Made by a program: the position numbers and the translations under genes | The notes under the pieces: model-generated | What the model was told of the DNA's origin: nothing | Seen by the model: the letters and a program-made list of their open reading frames with translations, nothing else | Database searches by the model: none | Shown: positions 1 through 12,700 of the stretch, piece after piece | Layout: every line of letters begins with the position of its first letter | Position numbering within the stretch: position 1 is the stretch's first letter | Assembly (NCBI GenBank): GCA_013398055.1 | Contig: VZRS01009471.1 | Span: 595,703-659,702, forward strand | Direction of reading: 5' to 3' | DNA from: Ifrita kowaldi | Lineage: Eukaryota; Chordata; Aves; Passeriformes; Cinclosomatidae | DNA: 64,000 nucleotides

Positions 1-463
1 TCTGTGGGTATGTTTATTATAGTCAGACATACCCTGCTGCTATTTGCTATGTGCATCCAAGTCTTACTTTTCCTGCAGAAATGTGCTTTGTCACCCTGGC
101 TGGTCACAGGCAGCTGAGCAACTCTCTACAGATGAACAGGTTTATTCAGGGCTAATGCCCTTTCACTTCCATCTAAAATATTCGTACATTCTCTTTGCCA
201 ATTTTCAGTCAAAACCACTTAGAATTGAAATGTTATGTGGTTCAAAGCTCGACTACTGAAGAGTTGCTGCATTCAGTGAGACGATCCCTGTTAGAAAGCT
301 ACAAAGGGTTGTGTTTTCAGCTCATCACAGGGAAAATCCAGCAGCGATCTTCCATGAACAGGAAGCACTGGGGCAGTGAAGGGCTCTTGGAGCAGCTAAA
401 CAGCAGTGTGATAACCAGTGAGAGGATGGCAGAGTCTGCTGCATTTTAGGATAACCAAAGCCA

Positions 464-566
464 TATAGATGTGGCACTTAGGACACGATTTAGTGGCAGT
501 GTTAGGTTTGTGGTTGAACTTGATGATCTCAGAGGTCTTTTCCAACCAAAATGGTTCTGTGATTGT
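464..566 (+). mobile_element. CR1 LINE 3' end fragment
   Basis: The sequence matches the avian CR1 3' terminus in sense orientation. It has a GATGTGGCACTTAGG-like stretch, a TTGATGATCTCAGAGGTCTTTTCCAACC-like segment in two parts, and an ending in a TTCTGTGATTGT motif. It is heavily 5' truncated, as is usual for CR1, and diverged. Confidence 0.8.
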
Positions 567-838
567 AACAGCACAGCAGAGAACCCCATCACCATGAATG
601 CGTGCTTCCAAAGCTGTTGTTGTCTTCCAGCAGCTCTGGATATTAGCTAATGACACTGATTAGATATCTCAAGGCAGCCAGCAGCCTGAGCTCCTGGGCT
701 GTGTGTTTGCCATGGTGGACTCTCAGGAAAAGCAAGACGAGCCCATGAGGAAAAGCAAAGCCTCTTCCCAACCCTGAGTGAAAGCCCCAGCAACCTCCTT
801 CTCGGATGCCTGGAGTATGTGCCCAGGACCCAGGAACA

Positions 839-840
<2 letters not shown>

Positions 841-894
<54 letters not shown>
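841..894 (+). repeat. (CCTGTG)9 hexanucleotide microsatellite
   Basis: Nine perfect head-to-tail copies of CCTGTG. The array ends exactly where the first copy of the 1,057 bp duplication begins, which suggests it is where an assembly contig broke. Confidence 0.97.
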
Positions 895-1950
895 GAGGGA
901 CCGGGTTCCTGTGGCTCCAGGGCACAAGAGATGCTCTGAAAGACCATAACATGTAAGCCAAAACACTGACCTGTTTCACAGAGACTTTCAATTCAATCAA
1001 GCAGGGCCTTGCTCATGCAGGGCCAGCTCAGCTTCTCTTGAGCAATGAGTGAACCTTTCAGCCTCCTGCTCCTCTTGCCTTAATTATTGCTGAGGAGGTT
1101 TTGCAAGGATTTCAGAAGTCTTTTGGACTGATTCGTTTGGCTTTGAGATATTTACGAGATGCCGGCTGTTTGGAAAGTGCTGGTCCCCTAAAGATCTGCC
1201 TCCTTCAGCACCAAGCAGTTTAAATCATCAGTGATGTCTGAAGCACAGTTTAGTGCCAGTATCAAGGTTTGAAACAGCCATCTCTGGCAAAGACTGTGAG
1301 CACTTGACTTAATGAAATAACCTGGTTGGCTCAGCTCAGTCAGAACCTGCTTTTTCTTTCAGAAAACAAAAAAAACCCTAAAACAAATAATGTAGCTCAG
1401 TTTCCCTTTTCATCATACACTGGTGATTACACTGCAGAGCAGTTGTGGCCAGTGGAAAGAGAGTCGCAGATACTGTCTCCCTGATGCTTAGACCACAATG
1501 GCTATAACAATGTTAAAATAAGACTGCTTTTTCTGTTCAATAATGATTGAGTGTGGTTGGTTGGTAACTGATTTTGCACATGTTTTTTGGGTGCAAGGAC
1601 AGGGAATATGTTTATTTAACCTGTCCTTGAGTTACAGTCAGGAGGGAGAGAGCTTACATTTCCCGCAGCATGTCACTAATATGTTTAGATAAAAAAAGAT
1701 TTAAAGCCATCATTTTTTTTCGGAAATCTCTTTGTGTGCCATAAAGCTGAGCAGGATCCGTGCTTGGTACTGGTAGGCAGAGCCCCGTTAACTGGAGCGA
1801 TCCTGACTCACCCCTGCTGAAGAGCCCATCAGGTGACTGAACTGTTGCTATATTCATAACCCATTTGGACACTTTCAAATTTTATGCTTTCTGAAATAAA
1901 GCAATAAAGCAATTAGAAATAGATAACAGGAGAAAGCACTTGACCAAAGA
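894..1950 (+). repeat. Direct duplication, copy A (1,057 bp)
   Basis: This copy appears identical to 1952-3008 (offset 1,058) except for at least one difference, C at 1939 against T at 2997. It abuts a hexamer microsatellite on the left and a single N on the right. Near-perfect identity plus the N indicates unmerged overlapping contig ends or two haplotypes rather than an old genomic duplication. Confidence 0.93.
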
Positions 1951-1951
1951 N
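1951..1951. other. Single N (assembly gap or scaffold join)
   Basis: One undetermined base lies exactly between the two copies of the duplication. Its length is likely nominal. Confidence 0.95.
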
Positions 1952-3008
1952 GGAGGGACCGGGTTCCTGTGGCTCCAGGGCACAAGAGATGCTCTGAAAG
2001 ACCATAACATGTAAGCCAAAACACTGACCTGTTTCACAGAGACTTTCAATTCAATCAAGCAGGGCCTTGCTCATGCAGGGCCAGCTCAGCTTCTCTTGAG
2101 CAATGAGTGAACCTTTCAGCCTCCTGCTCCTCTTGCCTTAATTATTGCTGAGGAGGTTTTGCAAGGATTTCAGAAGTCTTTTGGACTGATTCGTTTGGCT
2201 TTGAGATATTTACGAGATGCCGGCTGTTTGGAAAGTGCTGGTCCCCTAAAGATCTGCCTCCTTCAGCACCAAGCAGTTTAAATCATCAGTGATGTCTGAA
2301 GCACAGTTTAGTGCCAGTATCAAGGTTTGAAACAGCCATCTCTGGCAAAGACTGTGAGCACTTGACTTAATGAAATAACCTGGTTGGCTCAGCTCAGTCA
2401 GAACCTGCTTTTTCTTTCAGAAAACAAAAAAAACCCTAAAACAAATAATGTAGCTCAGTTTCCCTTTTCATCATACACTGGTGATTACACTGCAGAGCAG
2501 TTGTGGCCAGTGGAAAGAGAGTCGCAGATACTGTCTCCCTGATGCTTAGACCACAATGGCTATAACAATGTTAAAATAAGACTGCTTTTTCTGTTCAATA
2601 ATGATTGAGTGTGGTTGGTTGGTAACTGATTTTGCACATGTTTTTTGGGTGCAAGGACAGGGAATATGTTTATTTAACCTGTCCTTGAGTTACAGTCAGG
2701 AGGGAGAGAGCTTACATTTCCCGCAGCATGTCACTAATATGTTTAGATAAAAAAAGATTTAAAGCCATCATTTTTTTTCGGAAATCTCTTTGTGTGCCAT
2801 AAAGCTGAGCAGGATCCGTGCTTGGTACTGGTAGGCAGAGCCCCGTTAACTGGAGCGATCCTGACTCACCCCTGCTGAAGAGCCCATCAGGTGACTGAAC
2901 TGTTGCTATATTCATAACCCATTTGGACACTTTCAAATTTTATGCTTTCTGAAATAAAGCAATAAAGCAATTAGAAATAGATAACAGGAGAAAGCATTTG
3001 ACCAAAGA
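1952..3008 (+). repeat. Direct duplication, copy B (1,057 bp)
   Basis: Second copy, starting GGAGGGACCGGG as at 894 and ending ACCAAAGA as at 1950. Only this copy continues into unique sequence on the right, and only copy A continues into the microsatellite on the left. That is what two overlapping contigs would show. Confidence 0.93.
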
Positions 3009-5813
3009 CACCAAAGATTATGTGTGGCATAATTAATACAGGGCTGGCCACAGTGAAAATGGGCTGTAACAACCACACTGTCCCCCGGAGAGTGGCTGCA
3101 GGCTGAGCTGCAGATGTCAAGTGCTCGAATGGCCAAGAAGCTCCTTTTGCCACCCAGCATAGTCTGGCCTGAGAATGCCCGGCTGTGGGACAGAAGGAAA
3201 TAAAAGCATCCTTCAGAGCTGGGAGGATATGCATGTTCCTACCAGTCCTTCACTGTGTGTCAGTCAGAGGATTTATCCAACTGAAAACATGCTCCCACAA
3301 CAAAAGAGAAAGGGAAATCGTGTAACCAGAAAGGCAGGTGGTGCCTTTTTAGGGAAAAATCCAAGAATGTCCTAAGAGGAGGACTGGGTTAAAAATAACA
3401 GGGAGTCTGCTGTGCCAGAGAAAGAATGAGTGGGCTTAAAGATAGGAGAGGTTGCACAGGAAAGGAGTTATCTACTTCTTGAGTGTTATTCATTTTAATT
3501 TGCCATGTTACAGTGTCTGGAAGTGCCAGGTGGAAATCAGGGCCTCATTGTGCTGGGAATTGAGCACAAACATAATGATTAAATGTTGCCAGCTCTGCAG
3601 AGATTGAGATATAATTCCTCATCTCTGCAGAATCACTAACCAGCATAATTATTGCCAAATAAGTTTTCCCGTAATTGCTCTTCTGGAATAACTGCGCTGC
3701 TTGATTTTTTTCAAAATAGCCCTGCCTGAGGGAGTGAAAAGATATATCTGTACAAGGTTCAACATAGTAGCCTTTACAGATAACAGAAGATGGTCAGAAG
3801 CAGAAAATTCTCACTACATTTAAATCCATGTTCAAAAATCATTTGCTTGTATCTTGGTTTCCATTTCTATAAAATGGGAATAGTCACACTGCACTCATTG
3901 CTTGCTTTTGTCATCTAACACCCATGATCAAGGCAAGAGTCCTCTGTTAGGCCCTTGGAGCACTGACACCATCATATACAAGGGCTTGTTACTGCTGATT
4001 GCAAAGATTAGAGATAAGGTGGATAATATATATTCCTTCTTGTGTGTTTTCTGGGACAGTGTTTGAATTGCTGAAAGTTCCTTTTCTATTAGTATTTTTC
4101 TATCAGTTAATAACTGTGTAAAAACCAAAATGCAATTGATCAAGGAGTTAAAAAGAACCACAAACAACCCAACCCTCAACTGATCACAGCATGAATGGGA
4201 AGCAACACAGCAAACTGTCATCGAAGGGGTCTTGACATGATGACCAAATCCCTTTAGGATTCTGTAACACTTCACCTTGCTGCTCAGAGACCAGAGAGCA
4301 TCAGGACACACTGGCCACATCTTAACAGCTTCAAATGCAGTCGTTTTCTGGCCACAATGCAAATAAATGGTTCTAAGAACAGTAAATTCTCCCCTGACCC
4401 TCAGAGCAAGATCAGGTCAAACCACAAGGACAAGAATATGATCCTGCTGGTCACCCACACTTCCCCACTGGGACTTGCAACACCAGGTGTCTTAACCTGT
4501 CAGCATTTCCATTTGTGAGGCTCTAGCTTTTAACTGTTGTGTCCTATCCTGCATTCAGTAATGTTCCGTGAGTTTGACAAAACTGGAAGGCACTGGGAGG
4601 GCTGGGAGCTGTGATGCTGAAGTAGAGCATCTGTGCCAAGGAAGGCTCCTCAGGTAGGCTGAACAGAGCAGCCCTTCCTCCTTGGTCTCCAATCCCTGAG
4701 CACCAGATCCAGCCCCTCTGGCAAAAGAAGGCCTGAAACAAGTGCCATGGGCTTTCCCTGCCTTTCCATACAGCAAAGTTTTATGTTAAAATCTGACACT
4801 TGCTCAGTTTCCTCCAGACAGCCATCGCTCTGTTTGGCACCCACCTGGGAGCCACAGGGCCTGGGGCCCCTGGCTTTGAGGAGGAGCTTGTCTAGGGGAA
4901 AGAATTAAAATTGCAATATCTCATTCTGCTGGTTGCAGAAATAATGACTGGAAAAAAAAGCAAAGAAAAGGATCCCTAAAGACTGTACATTTTAAAAATC
5001 AAGTTAAAGAGATGAAAATAAATCCTTCCATGATTTTTAAAGCAGCCTTGGGACTTTTAGGGATCCCAGCTCAGAAGTTTAGAATTGCAACTAGAGGGGA
5101 TCATTTACAAGTTGCATTTTTCCTGATTTCATATTCTGCCTTTTAATTCTTCCTAGGAAAGAATAGGGGCTTTGCATTACAAGCAGCTTGAAAGATTAAG
5201 CATGCAGAAACACCCCGCAGCTCTACCTGCAGTCTTGCGTTTGTTAAGTTTTGACCGGAGATTGACCCGGTGTTAAGTGGGTGCGAAAGGTTACCTGAAC
5301 ACTCTCGCTTCACTGCACTGTCTCTGGAAACGGGATTTTCCCCAGGCACGTCTGTGTGAAATGGTCTTGCAGTCCCCTCTGCTGGTGGCAGCTTGCTGGG
5401 GAGCTGCACCGTGGCACCACATGGGACCGTGCAGTGCTTGGCCTCGGTGGGCGCTGCAGGAGAGTCCCCGGGACTGGGAATCCCCCACCCCCGCTGAACA
5501 GGCACTGACTCCTCCAGAGACCGGGGAGCTTTCCCTTACCCTCTCTGCAGCGTTAGGATAAGCAACTGGTACCTCTGACACAGGACGGCAGCACGGGAAA
5601 GGGTGAAAAAGTTAACCGTGGGTAACCTCACAAAACGCCTCCCTGCCTGTGAAAGCTGAGGCATCCTGCTGAGAGCAAATGATCTCCTCCTGCGGAACCT
5701 ATGGCTTGAAGGTATGGCTTGGAATGTTTGTTGAGCTTATGACGAAATATCACTTGCATCTGTTTATGGCACATTCTTGTGTCCCTGAGAGCCCAGAGCA
5801 GTGCTCGTGCAGC

Positions 5814-5918
5814 ATTACAGCCCTACAGCTTCTCGGCTGACTTTTCCATGGCAGTTGGGATCTGGCAGAATTACAGCCCTACAGCTTCTCGGCTGACTTT
5901 TCCATGGCAGTTGGGATC
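5814..5918 (+). repeat. Tandem duplication, 56 bp period
   Basis: The stretch starting ATTACAGCCCTACAGC at 5814-5862 recurs at 5870-5918. About 49 bases match and a 7-base linker separates the copies. It looks like a recent local duplication with no coding content. Confidence 0.93.
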
Positions 5919-6505
5919 CACTTTTGAAGCAACCAAAGCAAAATTTTCCCCAGGGAGGTAAAAAAAGACATTCAGAGAGGGACTATGCAGAAAGTCAATG
6001 TTGATGTGTCCTGGAGAATGGAACAGGGTCAGCAGCACAGGGCAGGGTCTGCTCACAGTGGTGTGGGGTTTGAGCACAGCCCACGATGTCCAGCTGCACG
6101 TGATGAGTAGTGCAAATCTTCTAGCAGAGAGGGGAAGTGTAGTTCCTGGGTGCAAAGAGCTGCTTTGTGAGGCTGCTGCTGAGAAAGTCCATTCTGACCA
6201 GCTAACACTGACCGGCGTGGCCAGTGGAGGTAGAGCTGGCACAGGACAGCAGATTGCCATGGCCGGCAGTGCGCCAGCGCTCCCTGCCAACCAGCCTGTC
6301 TGAGGAGGAAACCCAAGTGACAGCGCTGATAACAGCCCCTACTCGTGGCAGGAGGCCCAGGGGCCCTGCACGGGAGGGCAGTTTCTGAAGGAATCATCAC
6401 TGATGGGATTACTTTGCATGCATAGACCCTCCAGAAACCACTGCAAATGCTGTGCTCTGGGGCAAGCATAGGTACCACAAAGGGATGTAGTAGAAAAACT
6501 AAAGG

Positions 6506-6511
6506 TTTATT
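6506..6511 (-). terminator. Candidate P2RX1 polyadenylation signal AATAAA
   Basis: AATAAA on the minus strand, followed downstream by a U/GU-rich stretch around 6480-6500. It lies 25 nt past the stop codon of the candidate last exon, so the 3' UTR would be unusually short. A longer UTR using another site cannot be excluded. Confidence 0.45.
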
Positions 6512-6535
6512 TTTTTTTTTTAATAAAATACATCC

Positions 6536-6700
6536 TTACAAAATAACCATTTTTCTCCCAGGCAGAGGGGCTGGGCATGGTTCCTGCCAGCTCCCCTTCC
6601 CATCCCTTCTCAATTTGGAGCTGTCCAAGGGTGCTTCTGGGGAAGAAATGGCAGCTGTGCTCTCCTCAGGGTCTTCAGGTGCAAGTGCCCTGGCATGGCC
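6536..6700 (-). CDS. P2RX1: P2RX1 candidate exon 12 (C-terminal tail)
   Basis: Exon 11 ends in phase 0. A splice acceptor GTGTGCCAG at 6702-6701 opens a 54-codon frame rich in A, P, E and S, with a segment (EDPEESTAAISS) loosely like the mammalian tail. Its stop is at 6536, just before an AATAAA. A stronger-looking acceptor (polypyrimidine then CCCCAG) inside this span, near 6630, would give only eight residues, KHPWTAPN. The P2X tail is poorly conserved, so the choice is uncertain without RNA data. Confidence 0.45.
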   Translation of the reverse strand, partial: GHARALAPEDPEESTAAISSPEAPLDSSKLRRDGKGSWQEPCPAPLPGRKMVIL

Positions 6701-9700
6701 CTGGCACACCAGGCAGGGTGCAGTGGGAGCCCTTCCGAAGGGTCTGCAATGCCAGCAAACCCAGTGCCCTGCAGCAGGGCTGGCAGAGGGCCCCAAGATC
6801 CCTTAGTTTGACCCATCCACAGTATTGTGGCATGTCCCACCAGAGGCCATGTGCTGGGCCGGCCAGCCCCTGCCCTGGCTGCAGGGCACCACCTTCCCAT
6901 GAGCGGGTGCTGGACGCTGCTCCTGCTGGCCTGGGGCTGGCCCAGGGAGGTGACAGGGGATGGCGACTGAGTTTTATGAGAAGAGGAGGAGGAAGAGCGG
7001 TGCAGGTTTGTCAGTCAGTGTGGATTCTGCTGAGAGAGAGGTGCACAGTGATTTCTGGTGTCTTGCCCCTCACTGCCCTCCTTCAAGAGATGCTGCCATC
7101 GAAGATGTGATGTCAGCCCCACATCCTGCATCCTGCTGCTGCCCCATGCAATTGCTTATGCTGGGAAATGCTGACCCCACGTTAGACATTACAGCCCACA
7201 GCTCAGATCTCCTTCAAGCCTCCCTGGAGCCCTGCTGCCTTCCTTGAAATCCTCCTGCCTTCCCATGGGCCTCGGGATAGCCCCAAGACCTATAGCCCTC
7301 ATGCCTGCCAGATGTATGCTAGCAGGGCTGGGGAAACACCACTCACCTCTCACTGTGTGTTGTCTGGCTCCTTTCCCTTCTTATGCAACTTCGACTGGGG
7401 GTTAAATGAGAGAAAACAAGGATTCTTTTACAGACGTGCTCCTTTCTAATGCCAGGGAAAAATGTGACTGGGGAGCAACTCCTAACCCCCAGTGTATAAG
7501 CATATTTTCAGGTGAATTTGAGGGGAACTGTTTTTGTGTCCTGTTAAAGGCCATGAAACATTCCATGGTCATGGAGATGTTGCCAAAGAGCAGAAAAAGA
7601 GATATTTTCTAGTTTGCTAAAGCACTGATCTGCCCCTGCTTCCCTTAAAGCAATGCAAGTGTTACCAGATATCGGAATATCTGGGGTTAAAGGGAGAGAA
7701 TAAAGTTATTAACAGTGAGTCACACACAAGATCTCAGTAATTTTGGAGAGGAGATTCATGGATCCCAGACACCAACAGTCCCAAGGGCTCAGGAAGGCGC
7801 CTTGTTGCCCCTCAGCATGGATGTTTGTGTTACAGCATCATTACTCATGCACACATCCACATGCACCCCCACAAGAGCCTCTGCAGGGCAGGCACTCGCT
7901 GTTACTTACAGGCTCCTGTTCTGCATATTTGAATTTCTTCTGCTTGTAATAGTCTCGTCCATGGAGAAAATGCAGCAGGAGCAGGTCACAGAGGACAGAG
8001 GCCTTAAATCAAAGTGCAGTTAGGCTTGGAGCTGCCCTCCGAGCTCACCTGGACCAGTGTACTTCCAGTTTGTCCCAGTTTGCCCCACAATTTAGGGTCA
8101 CTTCTGCTTCATCCCACAACATGGCAGTTGCTGAAGTCTCCAAATGTCCATTTAGGACAAGTGAAGTGTGCTGTGTTCAATAGTGGGTGATTTAAGTCAA
8201 CAGAAATGAAGTGTTTCCAATTCAGGTAAGTGCAGAGCACAACACCCTTTGAGCCGTTGCCCCAGCCTCTAATGACCATAACCAAATAGGATGCTGAGTT
8301 CCTGTCCTGCATGAAATACTGCCCATCACTTCCAGACCCCCCTCAATGCCAGTCTAACTCGAAACTATCAGGATACCAAGACCTGCCAAGAGAGCCAGCC
8401 TTCCCTTCATCAGCAGAGCAGAATTCACATCAGCCAGGGACCAGCAGGAATCTATTTTCCTGAGCTAGAAAGGCAGGAGAGCACCTCCTTTCCCCCTTTT
8501 GCCCATCCTCTGATTCCCTGAGCAGTAGCCAGCATTTCATTGCAGCTCAAGGACACTTCCCACGGATGTCACAGGCAAGAAGAATAATTTGAGAGTCTCC
8601 ATATAGAGGCTGGAAATATCTGAACTTACCACTCCAAAAATACCAATTCCAGAGCCAATTGTGGTCATGGTCGGGATGATGTCAAATTTGCCTGCCTGGA
8701 TAAAGTCAGAGAAAATAGGTGATAAGTTACAGTCAGCCCAGGGGAAAACAAAACGGTGCTCTAGCTGTAGGTGGGGCTCGGCAAAAGTGCCTCGCAGCAA
8801 CCCAAACAGCAACCACAGCACACGGGGAAACAGGAGCTGGGAAAGAGCTGGTCAAACAGAAAAATATTGTAGGTTGGTTTTAGGCTGAAATAAATTGAAG
8901 TTACTTTTCTTCCTGTATTTTTAATATACGAAACCCAACCAAAACCAAGCAACCAAACAAAAGTACACAGTTTGAATATTCCCAGTGGGAACACAATGAG
9001 GAAAGCCTTCTCTCCCAGTGGGAAGAAAAAGACAAAATAGAAAAATGCAAATGTTCAGCTTTTGGAAATATCAGTAAAAGGTTCTGAGTTTCCACAGGTC
9101 CCCGCCCCACTCCCATAATGAAGTTTTTTTGACAAAACCACTGACCAAGCTGAAGCTGAAAGATGTGACCTATAAAACATGTTTTCTTCCTCTGTTCCCT
9201 TCCCCAATATTTCCCAAGGGTTCCTGTGAGAGGGCCAGCACCCAAGGAAAGCACTCACACTAGTTTTCCTGATCCCATGGGATCTTGGTTCTGTGTTACG
9301 GAGCTGGTACCTTCCCAAGGACATAGCACTGCTGTCCCAGGGACCCAGGGGATCCACCCTTACCTTGCCATTCACCAAAATGTCGAGCCGGATCCCAAAC
9401 ACCTTGTAGAGTGTCCTCTTTTCCGTCCCATCTTCTTTGTAGTATTTGGCGTATCTGTGAAATTGGATGGCCAGTGTTAATGGTCTGGCAGGGTGTCTAA
9501 CAGCCCCTGCAACCTTACAGCATCGGGATCTTGGACAAAGATCTGGGAATGCGCTATCACAGACCTACTCCTGACCTTCTCCTTAAACCCCCTGAAGGAG
9601 CTGGGCTGTTGGCACCTCTCCTCTCTGTGCCTCAGTTTGCCTGCCTGCAGGTTGGAGTTCCAGCTCCTGCTCATGCTATTTGATCTGATGTCCCCAAGTC

Positions 9701-12700
9701 CTGCGTGCTGCAGATATTGACAGCGTCACACAGAAGAGACAATAGAGACTGTGAGAACACATGAGATGATCCTGCACCATCTCCAGTCTTTCAAGGGGCT
9801 TCCCAAAAGCTCAGCCAAGCAGGAGAGCCAGCAGGGGGAGAAGATGGAAAGGAAATGGGGTAGTTTTGAAGCCAAGGGGTGTATTATCACTTTTCTCACA
9901 CCATTTTAAAGAGCACTGGTACTGCTGTCTGGCCCTGCAAAGGTAGTGAGTATTTTGAAGGACAGTCTCTGACCTTCCACCATCCCTTGAATGCTGTGGG
10001 AACCTGAAAGCTGTCACCTCTGAACTATGCCTGGAGAATTAACAGGTATTTCCTTACCTGAAGTTGAACCCGGGTGAAACATTACTGTCATCATTGTAAA
10101 GGCCGTGGAACTGGTAAATGGGTTTGCAGTGCCGTAGGGGCCAGTCGAGGTCACAGTTCCAGTCTATGGTGATGCCCACCACTCCACCCTGCAGCCAAGA
10201 GGGGAGTCACGGGGTTGCCCCTCCTTGGACCTGGCCCACACAGAGAAATGCTTTCCCTCCTCCTACGTGTCCTCTCAATGCCATGAAGCGTCCTGGCTCA
10301 GGACCCCACTGCTGCCTCAGCCTTCCTGGGCAGCCTTGGCTTTGTGGCCTGTACATAACCCCTTGCAGAGGCTCTTGTTTCTGCCCTGAGTGCTGGATAC
10401 ACAAATAAATTCATTCTTGTTCTTGATCAGAATCCTGTGCCCAAGGCATGGTCCTGAGAAACAGTGCTCACCACAGATCCCTTCTGGTCCTCATGGAACA
10501 GCCTTCCCGTGCTTGATTATGGACAAGAGATTGCTCAGGAAATGCAGGAGTCCCTCCTGAGCTCACTCCAGATTGTAAATAGCTGTGCCCCAGAGGCTTG
10601 TATTTTTGCACCTTTAATATATAGAATCTTAGAATGGTTTGGGTTGGAAGGGACCATAAAGACCATCCTGTTCCAAACCCTGCCACAGGCAGGGACACCT
10701 TCCACTAGACCAGGTTTCTCCAGCTCCTGTCCAACCTGGCCAGGAATGGGGCAGCCATAGCTTCTCGGGGCCATCTGATCCAATCCATACAAGACATGTT
10801 CATATATGCAAGCCTCTGATTTTATTCAATGCCTGGCAAAGTTACCACAAGGTTCTGCAGTGCAGAGGGAGCAGATACTCCCACACACCAGCCTGAGGAG
10901 TGTTGGGCAAAGCTCATTTTGGAGCCTGGGGAAAGGCTGCAGTTTGCGCTGTGCAATGACCAATATTTGACCATCCAGCTGGGATTTCCAAGCTCAGTCA
11001 GATGGGATTTGGCCACACATATCTAGTTATTCATTGCTCAAATTAAAACAAGCTGAACCCTGGGATTTACTGCCAGTGGGTCAAATCTTCTCAAGAGTTT
11101 CCAAGAAAGATGTAAATATTAGGCCATGTCCAAGGAGATTCATAATCTTTATGAGATAATTCTGACACTTTTGTTTTCTCAAGCATTCTTGAGAAAACAG
11201 AAAATCAACAGCTGGGGATGATTACACTGCCAGTGTCCCTCTCCCATCAACAGCAAAGAACATTACTTGAAATTGAAGTACCTTAACAGCCAAGAAGGTA
11301 AAATTCTGACCCGATTCCTTCACTATGTATCCCAGTTCAAACACAGGACATAAGGAATCGGTGACTTTGTGATAGGTGCACTTCTTCAGGTACTGCTTGG
11401 TAACGCTCTCAACCAAGTTGCGCCTGTGAATGAAAAGAAAGTGAGAAAGATTCTCAGTAACTCAAAAATTTGGGTGGGAAAGAACCTGTGGAAGCCCCTT
11501 GTCCAATCCATGTCCCTCTCCCATTCACCTGCCAGCTTGTCCATGGGCTCTTCTAGGCAATGCTCCAAGCACCAACAATTCTTATCTGGGACACCTCATG
11601 GATAGTGAGTGTATCCCACAGCTTTTAAATTTAGCTGAAGTTTGCTATCTCCTATAGCAAGGGTTAAAAGGAAAGGACAACTTCTTGCCTTCCATCCCAT
11701 TCTGCTCTTTTGCCTAAAAACATCCTCTCTGTGAAGCCTATGGTTTTGTAAGACCTGTGCCTTGCTCAACCTCATCCCATCGCTCACGCTCAGCAGTTAA
11801 TTGTCAGCAGTGATCAAAAGCAGGAAGTTTCCCCACAGCCCAGCAGGGTCTGGCACAGCCCCTGCCACAGCAGCCAGCCCAGCCACCCTCACTGCCAGGA
11901 CCTGCTCCCTCTCTGCGTCCTCTGCAGCCTGCCCTTGCTCAGGGCACCTCTGCTTGCTGCTGGGGGGATCCCCTCTCCCAACCACCTCTTGGGGGGCAGC
12001 CCAAGGCTTTGCCAAGCATGCCGGCTGCCAGGACATTTAACCTTGGCTACAGCACAGGGACAAGATCAGCTTAGAGAGAAGAATCCGCTGTCTTCAGCAC
12101 AAATAGCTTCTGTTACTTTGTTCCAAATCAGATACATAATCAGTGCCATCACAAATCCTCTTATGAGTGTGCCTTCAGCCAGCAGCACTTCCCTCAGTGC
12201 TGCCAGGAAGGGGCCAACCCCAGCCTTTGCTGAAACAGGTGGGATCTGTGATGTTAAGAGGGACTCTGGGGCACCAAGCTTATCCTGGCCATGTAGTATT
12301 TTAATGTCTTCACAGAGGAAAAATGAAGAATCAGAGAAACTGTATTTTCATGTGCAACTTGTGAGGGTAACTCAGGAGAGGTTAATTCCAGAAATCTTTC
12401 CAGTAACTACAGGTACCAGCTGAGTTGAGACAGACTTGGGAGGGAAATGTCTCAGTTCCTATGAGCTAATCTGGGGTTCAGTGAAGTAGTTAGAGTAGTC
12501 CTGGGATCGCTGATGAGGTATGCAATCCTCTATACCAAGCATCCAGTGACACCCATCCAGCTAAACCCATGGTTTTCTCTGAGGGACACAGCTGGAGGAA
12601 CCGACCAGGAGCCATCCCCCCAAACCTCTCCTTACCTGGACACCTTGAACTTGGGGAAGGTGATACTGTTCTTGATGAACAAGGTGAACTTCTCTGCTTC

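Larger units (their letters stand above)
1..6485. other. Intergenic region downstream of P2RX1
   Basis: No exon with homology to a known protein was recognised on either strand. The interval holds one CR1 fragment, a hexamer microsatellite, a 1,057 bp direct duplication with an intervening N, and a 56 bp period tandem duplication, each listed separately. The longest open frame (3928-4362, minus) has no recognisable domain. In mammals CAMKK1 is the next gene beyond P2RX1, but no kinase exon is seen here. Confidence 0.7.

Noticed and set aside
643..1000. Overlapping minus-strand frames encoding dipeptide runs
   Set aside because: They arise from the CCTGTG microsatellite being open in three frames; no evidence of a gene.
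1654..2936. Two identical 74-codon frames that look like a duplicated gene
   Set aside because: They are the same frame in the two copies of the probable assembly duplication and have no homology.
3928..4362. 144-codon minus-strand open frame
   Set aside because: No recognisable domain and no splice partners. Length is plausible by chance in AT-rich non-coding DNA.
11465..11620. Possible ancient CR1 fragment
   Set aside because: Only a loose resemblance (AAGAACCTGTGGAAGCCCC, TTGTCCAATCCATG). Too diverged to support by eye.
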